Source: Neoceratodus forsteri
Lineage: Eukaryota; Chordata; Ceratodontiformes; Ceratodontidae
NCBI GenBank assembly: GCA_016271365.2
Contig: CM028132.1
Coordinates: forward strand, 1,191,379,001-1,191,443,000
DNA length: 64,000 nt
Reading direction: 5' to 3'
The notes under the pieces are model-generated. The model worked only from the letters and a program-made list of their open reading frames with translations, searched no databases and had not been told where the DNA came from. A program made the translations under genes and the position numbers. Positions 10,863 through 22,639 of the stretch are shown piece after piece (position 1 is the first letter of the stretch; the number at the start of each line of letters is the position of its first letter).

Positions 10863-11394
10863 ATTTTTTTTTTTGAAAAGATATTTTATTGATTTTCCAA
10901 TTATTCAACTTACAACATTTTAACAATATAAACACAAACCTTAAATAAATTAACTATATATATAATATATACACAAGGAAGTTATAGGCAAACATAAAGC
11001 AATAGACAGAGAGAGAGAGGGAAGGGGAAAAGGAAAATAGGAGGAAGCTCCTAGAAAAAAAAGTAAAGAATAGGGGAAGACTCACATACTATACAAGTAA
11101 TTATTTTGTTACAATGCTTGAAAAAAGACAAAAATCTTGAGGGCCTTATTTTCCTGGACCCATCTCATCCTTTCCCACCCCTCCGCCAAAATTGTCTAAC
11201 AATATTTGTACTCAAGTTGATCCGCCTTCCACCTGAAAATACACTCAGACATGCCTCTTGCTTACTTGTACATCACTGTTAATCTTGCTGTGCTAAGATG
11301 TCTAAGACAGTTTTCTGGGAGGCATCTGCGATATAATGGAAAAAAGGAAGCCAGTGACTTACATATTTCTCCTTTTGTATTCTAAGCTTTGCAG

Positions 11395-14300
11395 TTAGCC
11401 TCTCCATTCCATTATTCGAGAACAGTTAGACAACCAAGATTCCAGAGTTGGGATTTGGGTGGTGAGCCATTTTTGAGTCACTGCCACCAAAATATTAAAC
11501 AGGTAAACCTGTGCTTTGGTTTTCAGTCCTGGAGTGGGTAGTCCCAATATAAAAGTGGGGAGATCCATGGGTAGGTCCATCTCTAAGATTTTACCACATT
11601 ATTTATTGTTATCCAAAAGGTTTTAATACGGGGCAAGACCAGAAAATATGGGTGTGATTCCCCACCCCTGAACACCCTCTCTAGCAACAGTCTATGTGGT
11701 GCAACCCATAATGTTTAGTGACAACTGGTGAGTGAAAGTGTCGGGCAACCACCCTCCACCTGAAGTCCCTCCAGGATGGGGAGGCAGTAGTGGAAAAAAA
11801 ATTCCTCTCCAGATCCTGGTCCAACTCTCTTCAGTCAGATCTAGTCCTGCTTCCATAGACCACTTATTTCTTATGATAAGGCTTGGATCAGGTTGTAAAT
11901 CTGCCAACAGTTTGACAATCTGAGACACCCTCTCCCTAGTTCGTGTGGATTCTGTCAATGTAATTAAAAGTGTGGAGAGTGGGTTGTTCATTTGCTAAGA
12001 GTTCAGCTGAGGTGCTTTCTTTATAAGGTAGTGTCTAAATTGCAGGTATCGAAAAAATTATTTCCCTGATAATTTGAATTATTGTGATAGCTGGCCATAA
12101 GATTTCACTATTCTCCCCTGAAAGAACTGGCCAATAGTTGATAGGCCTTTCCTTTCCCAGGTTTTTAGTCCACCCTCTAAGCTAAAGGGGGAAAAATCCA
12201 GACAGGCCCTGAGGGGGGCATCAGCCCTTTGATGAGTAGTTATATTGTACACCTTACATATCTCTATCCATGCTTGTTTGAGATTTGATACCCACATATT
12301 ATTGGGAGAGAACAAATGTAAATTTTGTATGTCCATATGTACTATGTCCCCTATGTGGGGCGTGCCTCCCTCCCTTGGCTCTAGATCCACCCACAAAGGG
12401 GTCTCAACATCACTGAGGGTGTGGAATAAGGTATTGCAGTTGCGCTGCTCTAAAATATACTTTAAAGTCAGGCAAGGCCATTCCCCCCTACTTTTTGGGA
12501 GCTACTAGAATTGGCCACCGTACTCTAGGGTCCCCCCCCATACAAATTTTATTAATGTAGATCTCAATTGTTTCCAGAATTGTATAGGCGGTTTTACAGG
12601 AAGAACCGTAAACAAGAATAAAAATCCTGGTAGAAGATTCATATGTATGGTCTCAATTCTGCCTGTCAATGTTAGGGGTAATTCTTTCCATCTTTTGCAG
12701 TCTTTTTGAGTTATTTGAAGTAATTTTAAATAATCTGTACGGTACAGCTAGGATAGGTCTTTCGTAATCCAGGCCCCTAAGTATTTAATTCCATGTACTG
12801 CCCACCTTAATCCATTTATATTCTGTGGTAAGGGACCACTATACCCACCCACCGGTAACAATTCTGTTTTAGATTGATTTATACTGTATCCAGAGATATC
12901 TCCAAATGTTTTAAGTATTTTCAAGACATTTGGAATATCTTGTACTGGGTCTGTTAAGTACAATAGGGTGTCATCCGCGTATAATGAAATACACACTCCC
13001 CCCCACCCTAATTCCTTTAAAGTCCGAAGACTGTCTAATATATGCTGCTAGTGGTTCAATACTCAAGGCAAACAATAAGGGGGAAAGGGGACATCCCTGC
13101 CTTGTACCCCTCTGAATTGGGAAAGGGGAGGACAATATCCCATATACTTTTACTTGTGCCTGCGGATTTCTATATAGATTGGTAATCCAGGAGTGAAACC
13201 GTTGTCCAAAACCAAAACCTATTAGGGTTTTTTCTAAATAAAACCCATCTACGCGATCAAATGCCTTCTCAGCATCTACTGACATTACAGCGCATAGGGT
13301 ATTTTTAGGAAAATATTGTGCCGTAGATATACTATTTAAGAGGAGACATATTATCCTGAATGTGGCGTTCTGGAATAAATCCAGTTTGGTCTTGATGGAT
13401 TAAGTCCATTATCAGTGATTGTATCCGCAAGCTGATGAGTTTAGTAAAAATCTTAACATCCTGGTTGAGCAGGGATATGGGCCGATAATTGGAGCAATGA
13501 GATGGGTCTTTATCTGGTTTTGGTATTACTATCATCAGTGCCCCGCCCAGGAATCAGGGGTGTGTCCCTCCTCATGTGCTATATTGCAGACCCTAGTAAT
13601 CACAGGGACCAATTCTTTAGAAAATGTAGCATAAAACTCAGCAGGGGGGCCGTCTGGGCCTTCCCCCCTTAAATGTATTTAGGGCCTTTATTACTTCCAT
13701 AGTGGAAAAAGGTGCATCTATACATTGTTGTTGTGTGGCCGTTTGGGATGGGAGGGCTGCCTTTTCAAAAAAATTGCTCAGTTTTTTGTTCTTGACCAGG
13801 CAGCCTTTCCTCCTCATAAAGTCAGGAGTAGAACTGTACAAATTCTTGGGCTATGTCTCCAGGAGTGTTAACACAGTCCCGGGAAGCAGGCCCCTTTTTT
13901 AATTTGGAGATGTATCTGTCTGCCTCTTTTTTCCTAAGGCGTATCGCTAATAGACGACCTGCTCGATCTCCCCCTTCATGGTATCTCTGTTGCATAAACC
14001 TCAGATTATTTTCTGTTCTGTGCAACGAGAGTTTATTAACCTCTTCTCTGGCTTCTGTGAGTCTGGGGAGCAGATCGGGGTTTCTTGTAATTTTGTGTTC
14101 TGTCTCTATTTGTCTCAACCTATCTTCTGCCTTATCCTGTGCTGCTCTATACTGTTTGGCTTTGTGTGAGGCAAAAGCTACTGCGTGTCCCCTAATTACT
14201 GCCTTTAAACAGTCCCATATGTATTTTAGGGGGGTGTCATTTGTGTCATTCTCCAAAAGATACTGAGTGATCACCTCTCTGGTGGATGACATGAACTCCT

Positions 14301-15073
14301 TGTCATTCAGCAGACTAACGTTAAACCTCCAACCCTCTGCCTTCGTCTTTGGGCCCCACTGCCACTGGCAGGTCAGAAAGGAATGATCAGACAAAGCCCT
14401 AGGCTGGATATCTATGTCTTTAACAGTAAATGCATAATTCTTCGGAGTATAAAGTCTGTCGAGACGAGAGTAGGACTGGGCAGAACGAGAAAAAAAGGTA
14501 AAATCTTTTCCATGGGGTGATGCAAGTCTCCAAGGGTCTACCAAACCCAACTCTGTCTGGATTGTGCCTAGTAACTTAGAGTATGTCCCCCGTCCACCTG
14601 TATGTGCACGTGAGCGGTCTAGTTGGGCGTCCTCCACACAGTTCCAATCTCCTATGCACAGTAATTGACCATCTGGCAGTGTATTTATTATGTTAAACAC
14701 CTGCTTAAAAAAATTCCCCCGGAGAGGGTGTTGGGGCATATATGGCCATAATATGTATGGGGCGACCTCTAAGCTGTCCTGAGACTAGTGCTATCCTCTC
14801 CGACCCTACAAAGTATGTGTTTGTGACCAGAAAAGGAAACCAATTTCGTATCAAGACAGCCACTCCAGTTTTTTTAGATGTTGGATTAGAGTCTACATAA
14901 ACACTTCCCACCCATGACCTCCTGAGTTTAGCATGTTCACTAGAAGTCAGACGGGTTTCCTGGATACATGCTATTTCACATTTTACTCTTTGTAATTCCT
15001 GCAACATTCTTGACCTTTTAATTACATTGTTTACACCTTTAACATTCCATGAGCACAAGACTAACTTATCCAT
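11395..15073 (-). pseudogene. L1 ORF2 (endonuclease and reverse transcriptase), decayed
   Basis: ORF2 nicks the target and primes reverse transcription there. Endonuclease motifs are visible from the start (CSWNVKGVN; ACIQETRL; then IGDWNC and RLDRLY...SDHSFL at 14739-14350). The reverse transcriptase follows: PKPDKDPSHCSNYRPISLL (13520-13460), VDAEKAFDRVD with the motif A aspartate (13280-13250), GTRQGCPLSPLLFAL (13120-13070), and YADDTLLYL with both catalytic aspartates (12985-12955). The C-terminus runs to about 11395 in the same frame as the YADD block but with stops. At least three frame changes separate the domains. About 1 kb of non-coding sequence lies between ORF1 and this start. Confidence 0.85.
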
Positions 15074-16118
15074 ATGTGTTTTCTAGTAGAAACACTCAGC
15101 CTTCTTAAATCCTTACTGTTCATCCTAGATACATTTAGTCTATCCCCATATATAGAGAAGTATTCCAAAAAGCTATAAAGAAAAAGATGGAAAGAGAAGA
15201 GATAACAGAGTATGTAACTCCAACTATATACATTAAAGCATCAAACCAGTTATTTAACTTGCACATCCAACACATGTGTAACAAACAACAGTTATGCTGT
15301 AGAAGGTGAAATCCCTTCTAGGGTGTCTAGATGTCTAGACTATGGGGAATCGAGAGAGCACCCCAAATGGGGTATAGAGAGTGGCAGCTCAGTAAGAGCA
15401 CTCACTACTCTTCCTCGAATTGGACCTCGGGATCCCAGTACTCAGTTCTCCAGCGGCTGTGCATCTGGGACTCAGGCTGGAGGTACCTGATTTTGGAATA
15501 AATCGTTAGTAACAGTTGTCAGCCCACTGGAGCGACACAGAATTTGCCCAGCCGAGCGTGCCAAGCTGTATAAGTCAATCTTGACTATGTAGTACCTCCC
15601 CACCCCTCCGTTTCCCCAAAAGAAAAATCGGTGAATATATCAAAAAGTAATAACTGTAAGACCACATTCATGTTTTTAAACCCCTTCCAGCACCAAGCTA
15701 TTATTTAAGTAAGATAAATATTTAGCCCTCGTAATTATCCCATGGTGAGAGAAACGACTATGGCATAGGATTCCTTTCAAAGCTACTACGCACTTTTAGA
15801 CCCCTGCTGCAACCGCAACACTTAACTTTGCCTTTCATTCCTACGAGACAACAGTTAGGGAATTTTTTTTACCAAATAAGCTTTGAGTAAGTAGTAATTA
15901 TTAACAGCTCTCTACCTTATATTTAGAAATCTTCAAGCAAGCTATTAGTGCGTCCACCTGCCGTCCGTGTCACTTACAAAGAACAGGGGAAAGAACAAGC
16001 AGGTACACATGCGGTGGGGTAACACAAAAAACAACCACCAACAGAAACCTGTACCTATAAATACTGATTCCACCCGGCCTTCGCAAAACCACACACACAT
16101 ATCAAGCGGGTGGGAACC

Positions 16119-17313
16119 TTAATTGACAGCTTCCATCCCCCATGTGGAGGTGTATTGTAGAAATCCTTCACAGAAAGAGTTAATTCCCCCCCTCAGTGAA
16201 GGTCTCTGTTCGAATGGGGAGTCAACTCTAAGAGAATGTTTTTTCCTGGATTTAGTTGTCACCCCATCCGTGTAAATCAGGGAGTCCAGTAATTCAGTGT
16301 GGTCTCCCATCTCTAAATTGGGATTTCTTTTAACTGTGAAGTCCACTCTGTATTCCCTCATGTAGTCGACTCTGCCAAACTCAGCCATTTGGATAAGTCA
16401 GCATGCATGGACAGCAGGTCCCTTGGTTTACGTTTCCCGCCAGTCGAAGTTGGAGAGACTACTTTCCACAGCAAACACTCAATCTGGGCCTCAGCTTCCT
16501 CTCTCAAATCTGGGATATGTATGTCTAATGCCTTTAGGAATGAGGCAGCCTCCATCAGACTGTCAAACACCTTGATCGAGTCCTTTGTTTGTACCCATAA
16601 TTTAGCTGGATAACGGATTTGTGCCTTAATTCCCTTTTCTTTTAGCCATTTGACTACTTGGAGGATCTTTTTCCTGCGTGCCAGCAGGGCTGGCAGAAGG
16701 TCGTGGTCCACATATACGCGCTGGCCATCTAGGTTTAGCTTTTTGTTTGCCCAAGCCATTCTTAATATTTTCTCCTTTGTCTGGAAGCTTAAAATGTTAT
16801 TATGGACCTTGGTGGTGCACCCTGTGCCGGTTTAGAGACTAACGCTCGGTGGGCTCTTTCAGTTCTGAGCTCAGAATCAGCTGAAAGCTCCAACACCTTC
16901 TATAGCCAGGTCGCCATGAATACCACCATGTCTGCTTGTTTGGAGCCCTCATGGACTCCGAAGACTCTAATGTTGTTTCTATGAGCTTGAGCTTCCGAGT
17001 CTTCAGCCTTGCTGGGGAGATCTCTTTCTCTTCTGTATAAATATACCAGTGATCACCCAAAGTCTGTATGTTCACTATGGAGGGTATTGATATGGGATTC
17101 ATTGTCAGTGGTACGTTTCTCTAACTTTTGCAGGTCTTTCCTGATGCCAGTGACCTTACCATCTATTTTGTGCAATATGTGCATGATAGCACAGGAGTCA
17201 GACCTCACGATTTGAGATCCCGTCTCGGACCCGTTGTCATCTTCCACCTCCCCTGAACCAACAGTACGGATAGAGGCAACAGAACTCGGCGGGCTCATGT
17301 GTCTAGGCCGCAA
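16119..17313 (-). pseudogene. L1 ORF1 (RNA-binding protein), decayed
   Basis: ORF1 proteins form trimers through a coiled coil and coat L1 RNA. The N-terminal piece (17313-17053) carries a heptad-like stretch (IMHILHKIDGKVTGIRKDL, then LEKRTTDNESHI) consistent with the coiled coil. The piece at 16759-16358 holds the conserved C-terminal domain: RVYVDHDLLPALLARRKKI, then KGIKAQIRYPAKLWV. The last piece (16388-16119) ends in a stop at 16119. Four overlapping frames are needed to read it through, so several frameshifts are present. The start at 17313 is an in-frame ATG but may not be the original. Confidence 0.75.
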
Positions 17314-17760
17314 AACAAATTGGCATGATTTCGTCTAGAGAATCTAGATTTCGCCGTGCTTTTCACGGTAGCCATCATAAAAAATGGTCCGGTATCAAAC
17401 AGAATGCGTTTAATGTAAGAATAGTATGGAGATGTGATTATTATTTAAGATATTTTCCACCGGAGATAGAGCGCTCCGAGATCAGGCTGTCATACTGACG
17501 CTTGCATCACCGGAAGTCAGTCAGATTCATTTTGAAGACTATGGGGCAAAAGGGCCCCAATCCCTAACCCTATTCCAGAATAGTAGAAAAAAATTGAAAA
17601 AAAAAAAAAGGAAAAGACAAACTGCTTAAAAGCGAGCTATATACAACATGTATAACTGCGACACATCACACCAAATATGCTCCTCACTAAGACTTTGGCC
17701 TGTGATAAGGACTGCAGAACAGTTAATAGTCAGATTATGTGAGGGAAGGATGGGCGGCAG

Positions 17761-17853
17761 GTCAAGCATAGTGAGGGATCTCCTGGAAGAAACACTATTA
17801 ATATGATAAGTATTTTTTTCTTCTCACCCCAGGAATCCCTCAGTATTCTTGAC
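17761..17853. repeat. DIRS internal palindrome
   Basis: Arms of about 25 bp (17761-17786 and 17829-17853; gtcaag.ata.tgagggat..cctgg) surround a loop of about 42 bp. The left arm also matches the complement of the element end at about 10705-10732. This fits a DIRS internal complementary region. Confidence 0.65.
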
Positions 17854-17934
17854 TATAGTAGACTACAAAGCACTGTAGTTGTGAGGAGGGAACAGAACCT
17901 ACTTTGGAAAGAGGTTCTGCAGGACTGCGGTGCC

Positions 17935-18350
17935 ACCTTTGGCATCTGATCTGGACTGTACATCCAAGTAGCAGTGCTTTGCAAATGTTTGTACAGTCTT
18001 CGAAGTAGCTGCTCTGCAGATATCAAGTAGAGGTTTGTCCCTTTGTGCTGCTACTGAGGCTGCAGTGCCCCTGGCCGAGTGGGCCCTGAGGCCTTGGGGT
18101 GGCTGTCTGTTAGCCTTACTGTAACAGAATTAGATGCAAGAGAGTATCCAGTGAGAGATAGTTCTCTTAGAGGCAGGTCTGCCCTTGCCCACTTCGCCTT
18201 AGGTGAGGAAAAGCTGGGTGTGAGAAGCTCTGAGCTGCTTAGTGTGCTCCAGAGAGTAAGTCAGAGCCCTTTTAAGATCCAGGCTGTGGAGCCTGCACTC
18301 ACCAGGGCCTGGCGGGAGACCATTCAGGGAGGTTTCAGGCTGGGAGCAGA
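17935..18350 (-). pseudogene. DIRS tyrosine recombinase, catalytic C-terminus
   Basis: Translation of the minus strand gives LDLKRALTYSLEHTKQLR, a short gap with stops, SKRTISHWI, then GLRAHSARGTAAS and DICRAATSKTVQTFAKH followed by CYLD. This order is that of DIRS-type tyrosine recombinases, which integrate the circular element DNA. HSAR supplies the His and second Arg of the catalytic set, and CYLD the nucleophilic Tyr. The first catalytic Arg would lie upstream, where the copy is broken. Stops occur near 18195 and 18140. Confidence 0.8.
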
Positions 18351-18414
18351 AACACCATCGAGAGGGTACCCTGGAGAGATGCCAGTGACAAAAATAGTTC
18401 ACCCAAAAAAAAAA

Positions 18415-18826
18415 AAAAAAAAATGGCTGTCCTTATCCGGGATATGTTTATTGCAGGTACACTTCATGGAGCAGTCAGAAGATGAAGATGGTTGTGAATA
18501 CATAAACTTGTCAGAAGAAACACTGAAATTTCAATGTTTAACTCACAAAAAACGGGAAACTAAAAAAGTGCAGTTAAAGCCGGAAAATGGCTGTCGACTG
18601 TAGCTGCGGTGGTCTGAGTGGTCCGGTGTGCACTGGTTGATGGTGGGAAAGAACTGGGAAGGTGTGGGGGCAGCCCGCCTTATATAGGGTTGGCTGACGT
18701 CAGAGGTGGGGGTGGCCTCTTCTGGTTCACTGCTAGCTAGAAAGGTTTCCGTGAGGTCCTGGCACCTGACAGCTAAGTCTTACCAGTGATGGCCTACCAC
18801 GAGAGATACCCTTGAAGTAAGATCAA
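18415..18826 (-). mobile_element. DIRS 5' end (second family), truncated
   Basis: Resembles the 5' end of the full-length DIRS at 29237-35467. In order it shares gggaaagaactgg.aggtg, a TATA-like block, ctgacgtc, actgctagctagaaa and the terminal gaagtaagatc (18814-18824). It is joined at a 21-22-bp A run to a different DIRS remnant, so the gag is missing. Confidence 0.7.
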
Positions 18827-18829
18827 TTC

Positions 18830-20392
18830 TAATGTTTTCCAGTGTATTAATTTATCCACTAGCATTGCAGCAAAACCATTACACTTACTTGTTTATCTCT
18901 TTTCTTTACGTTCCTCCTATCCCTAGAGGAAGCACACATATTTTCCCAGAATGCCACCTATTTCCACAGGTGATCTTCCTTTGTGGGCCTTCTGTTTCTC
19001 CTGGTCTCTGTGAAGTAAGGGCTTTTTTTCTGTGGGGTAAACATACCCTTCTCTTTAGGGGCTACAGCCAACATTAGCTGGCGGGCACCGCAGGATTTAC
19101 AGTAGGTCGCTACCTGCTTGTAGACTCCTGGCCAGTGAAAATGTAGCAGAAGGTTTGCCAAGGTTTCCCTTATACTTAGATGCTTCCCACTGTCATCAGA
19201 TTATGCCCACTGTATCACCTGCATCCAACATTTGGTGGGAACAACCACCTACTCTTCCATCTTGTTTAACCTGGGTTTAGGACATAATCTAAACAGTATT
19301 CCTTTCTTGATAATATAATGGGGTGGGCGCTGCTACTCGAGGACCAACAAGTACACCATCAATACTTTTCAAATACTGGTATAACCTGCAAAGACGTGCA
19401 TCCTCAGTCTCTGAATCTCCAGGGAATAACTGGTTTAGCATAAAGAACAGTCCCTTCAGCAGTCTCACAAGCTTCTTCCTCACCTTTCAACTACTCTACT
19501 AAAGGGGCCATGCCTCCATTAGATGATCTGCATCTTGGGTTATCCTTTCTTCCCCCCTCATGATCAAGTACCTCTTCATTGGCAGTCTCTGCACCACTTA
19601 CACCTGATCCTCCATGACAGCACCAGGTGCTCCTCCATCTCCGATTCTCGGTCAACAAGGTAGCACTCAGGAAACACAGGAAGCTTCAAATGCTCCATCT
19701 CCATCTCAGGTATCACAGCTTTGAACTGGTTCTCCCTAGTTCGACTGGACTCCCTCTGGCCTCTGTCTGCGACAGACAGGGCCTCTCCTTGCCTCTCAAC
19801 CCTGTCCAACTTATTCGCAGGCTTGCCTTTCCTGGTGGATTCACAGTGTTGCCCCTGGTGGATTACTCAGACTCCTGGATATCTTTGTTCAGCCTCCATA
19901 CATCATTCTGTGAATCAGTACACCGGTACTATAAAGGTTTTCACCATCTGCATCATTTCTTTCAGTGCCCAAATGTCATATCTCGGCCATTCCATAGTGT
20001 CTCTGTTAGGCGCACTACTGACAGCCATCTGTTTGGCTGTCATGCCTATTCTTGACACACCTCTGCTGGATTCTCATCTGGCCACACTTGTCAGACCTTC
20101 TTTTTGTTGAATAGCCCATGATTTGAAGAAGGCAAACATACTTTCGGGTTCTATCCCTACCTAATCTTCCTCCTTCACCACTAGTGCTGGCTGTACAGTC
20201 TCAGTTTGGATTTTTGTCTCTGCTAGTTTGGCTGCCATTCTTCTGGTAACCAGTCCCAGACTTGTTATTGCACCATACCTTTCTTCTAGACTTTTCTGGT
20301 ACCAGGTATATTAACCACACACACAACTCCTGACAGAGTCTGCATGGTGTAAATCCCAGTTAGTCTGACACCATCTACCACTGAGGCAAAAG
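18830..20392 (-). mobile_element. Gypsy-like LTR retrotransposon internal fragment
   Basis: A minus-strand internal fragment next to an LTR at 20393-20540. The recognisable part is the zinc-binding N-terminus of an integrase (18958-19480). The remainder, including the frames at 19576-19809, shows no motif I can name. An element of this class would need gag, protease, reverse transcriptase and RNase H upstream. They are not recognisable between 19500 and 20392, so the copy is internally deleted or very decayed. Confidence 0.6.
18958..19483 (-). pseudogene. Gypsy-type integrase N-terminal remnant
   Basis: Reading from 19483 the frames give YLKSIDGVLVGPRVAAP, then VVPTKCWMQVIQWAHS, and further down LLLHFHWPGVYKQVATYCKSC (two runs). 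The order, a variable start, then VVP and an AH motif, then FHWPG and CxxC, is the integrase HHCC zinc-binding region of Gypsy-type pol. The DDE catalytic core that should follow is not seen below 18958. Stops and frame changes break it. Confidence 0.65.
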
Positions 20393-20540
20393 TCAGGAAG
20401 CACAGAAAAACCAGAAGCCATAAAATTCACAAGCAGCATGTGCTCATCATCAATTAACAATAAAATAAAAAAATGAAATAGTACAGTATAGCTTTTATAC
20501 AGGCAGTTAAAACAAAACAACGTCATTCATCTGAGGATAT
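20393..20540 (-). repeat. Gypsy-like LTR, copy 2
   Basis: Aligns with the two LTR pieces at 9798-9845 and 10592-10686. On the minus strand it has a TATA-like TATAAAAGC at about 20492-20500. Similarity between the copies stops at gaggcaaa (20392), the inferred LTR edge. Confidence 0.6.
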
Positions 20541-21460
20541 CTCTAATTTTAAATTTCAATCAATCTCTCTCTCTCTCAGTCTCTCTAACAAAAAGATTGC
20601 TCTTTTTATACATAATGTCTTTTCATGGCAATTAACTTCTGCATCCTGTGCTCGTTAAGATACTTGTCTTGTTTTGACACAATGTCCCAAAACTTTGTCA
20701 GTTTCTTTCCTTGCAGGTGCAACAAAATAGAACACGGTTTCCCAGAACCGATCTCCTTTTTTTTTTTTGTATGATCTATTTTTCCGCCCCGTGGTTGCTG
20801 GTCCTCCACGCCTTCAGGCTCTTGCCAGGTTCCCCCTGACCTCTTCTGTCCTTGCCTGGCCCTCCTCTGATTCCCCAGATCGCAGCTGAACCGGGATATC
20901 CCGGTGTATCCCTTCACCGGGTGGGTCCCTCTCCTCCGAGGGGGAAGGCACCGGGGTGAGGATAGCCCCAGCGTGCACTTATAGGGCCCGGGGATGCTGT
21001 TGGGGAACAGGAGGCGCCAGGAAGGCACGGAAGGCCTTCAGGAACAGACAGCCATCATCCGGAGGCCAGCGAGCAATTTTCCTGGCTTTTCTTGAGGTGT
21101 GTGATGTCCGGACGTCAAGGCGAGAGACGACGTCTGTCACGCACCACCCCTAATGACCCTGACGTGTTGCTCTACCACAGCCTCCGCCAGTGGTTGCTTC
21201 AGCACCGGGTTGTGATCCCTACCCTCCCTGGAGACAGCGAGTAGTCGTGGGCCGCTCAAGCTGCCTCCCCCCAGGCTGGCCCTCCAGCGGCCCAAGCTCG
21301 TTCCCGAACCCAGATCGCTGGCGTCGCAAGCAGAAATCCAACCGCTGCACCGACAGGCCAGCATCCGATCTCCTTTTGATAACTCTCCAAATGAGCTTGT
21401 GGAGGTCAAACTGCATCTCGAAGTTAACCCACTGAGTTCCAAACTGCTTTCTGCAATCAT
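20541..21460. other. CpG-rich stretch of unknown origin
   Basis: After a short CT microsatellite (20562-20586), the interval 20780-21400 is GC-rich with many CpG dinucleotides, unlike its AT-rich surroundings. Minus-strand open frames of 107 and 140 codons cover it, but neither has a motif I recognise, and long frames are expected by chance in GC-rich DNA. It could be a young transposon 5' region, a CpG-island-like element or part of the adjacent LTR element. Confidence 0.4.
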
Positions 21461-21861
21461 TTCAGCAATATAACCATATATATTTTCAAATCAGAAAACC
21501 CAGTTTCATGTAAACATCCATCTTTATTTTTATAACCACAGATAAACAAGGGGGTAGGAACAGGAAGAAACAGCAAGTGAAGACAGTGCGGGAGGGAGAA
21601 TCATGAGACTGTCACAGTGATCAGTTCCTAGGTTTCACAAGAAAATTTGATTGTGCAATCAGACAGACGAGACAGAAAAGGAGAGGCTAGACCAAATCCC
21701 CGTTTTTAACTCTTTCTGCATAATAAATAAGACAAGGTCTTATTCCACTCTGTGACATGCACTAGCTGTTGCAAACATCCCTCGCAGAGGCTGAAACTGG
21801 CACCAGCCCTTTAGGTAATGTTTTGGGCTAGTAACAGTTTCTGTTAACTAGCCCCAGTGGC
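21461..21861. other. Unassigned AT-rich sequence
   Basis: No gene, tail or terminal repeat recognised. Confidence 0.4.
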
Positions 21862-22300
21862 TTGTAATATTGGAGAAGCAGTGTCAGTGCCTTAGTGGAT
21901 AGCATTCTTGCCTCTGGGGCTAGAAGATTAGAAGTTGTGGGTTCTAGCCCCATACCAGGTTGCTGGGGTAATATCCCCGACACTGTAATGTGGTACAAGG
22001 GAGTTGCTACACTCCCTTCCCCAAAGTGACTGCCGTCTACCACCATCCACTGCCTCCTATCCTTCAACCAGTTTCTTTCCCACCTCTCACTCTGGTTGGC
22101 CCCCCTTCTTGCTCTGAGACATCCCAGCCCCATTAACCTGGTGCCCCCTTCCCCGGGACTTACCTGCCTTCCTGTGTTCCTCCACAGCATCTCTCTCTGG
22201 CAGGGGTCCCCCATTTCTCCTCCATACATGGATTCGGTTTGGGAGGCAGAGCCCAAGTAGCCACCTGTGGGGCCTGCAGATGAAGTCAGCTTCATCTAGC
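21862..22300 (+). mobile_element. tRNA-derived SINE (family A head)
   Basis: The plus-strand head (gtgtcagtgccttagtggat ... gggttctagcccc) matches that of the SINE at 7205-7641, including the following gggtaatatcccc.acactg segment. The A box is weakened (TGCCTTAGTGG). The body beyond 22020 does not match family A, so this may be a subfamily or a chimera. Confidence 0.6.
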
Positions 22301-22305
22301 AGCTG

Positions 22306-22632
22306 GGGCCTTTTTTTTTTTTTTTAATTTCCCGGCTTCCCCAGGATGTCGGCGTAAGGGCATGCCAAGCATGATGTGAGCATGCAAACATGCCTGGTGT
22401 GTCTGTCCTCCCACCCACGAGCTGCTCCAGCTGCACTGCCACCTGTTGTCACCCAGGTGGCTGTATTGTAGCAGAGCTGGCAGCCCTTCCTCCCTCCCCA
22501 GAGGACAGCGTCCTTTGGGATGGCTGATGATCCTCCTCCCCCGCCAGCTCCCGATGACCAGCATTCATTCCCAAATGCGGGTCGCCAGCATTACAAGTAG
22601 TAGTGCTACTGCTGCGCTGATGGGCTGGCACA
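22306..22632 (-). mobile_element. tRNA-derived SINE (family B)
   Basis: On the minus strand it starts with a tRNA-like head (gtgccagcccatcagcgcag) near 22632 and ends in a poly(A), seen as 15 T at 22311-22325. The middle shares gggagggaggaagggctg and gctacaatacagccacc with the copy at 55955-56475. Confidence 0.6.
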
Positions 22633-22639
22633 TCCTTCA

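Larger units (their letters stand above)
10863..17729 (-). mobile_element. L1 LINE, near full length
   Basis: A minus-strand L1-clade element with a 3' poly(A) (T run at 10864-10874 on the plus strand), an ORF2 over 11395-15073, an ORF1 over 16119-17313 and a 5' UTR to about 17729. An 8-bp repeat, tcagatta, occurs at 10855-10862 and 17730-17737 and may be the target duplication. The flanking sequence on each side belongs to one DIRS remnant, so the L1 inserted into that DIRS. The ORF1-ORF2 spacer is about 1 kb, which is long. Confidence 0.85.
17738..18410 (-). mobile_element. DIRS remnant with tyrosine recombinase end and palindrome
   Basis: This holds the 3' part of a DIRS element on the minus strand: the catalytic end of the recombinase (18350-17940), then a palindromic region (17761-17860). 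It continues the DIRS left end at 10687-10862 across the L1. The A run at 18399-18421 marks the junction with another DIRS 5' end. Confidence 0.7.

Noticed and set aside
18079..18603. 174-codon plus-strand frame
   Set aside because: It is the antisense shadow of the DIRS tyrosine recombinase, continued across a poly(A) run that encodes only lysines.
18830..20540. Endogenous retrovirus with envelope
   Set aside because: Only an integrase zinc-binding region and an LTR are recognisable. No envelope, matrix or protease motif was seen, so Gypsy-like LTR retrotransposon is the safer label.
20606..21028. Possible Myb/SANT-like DNA-binding protein on the minus strand
   Set aside because: The lysine-rich stretch and FWDIVSK text suggested it briefly, but the tryptophan spacing of the domain is absent.
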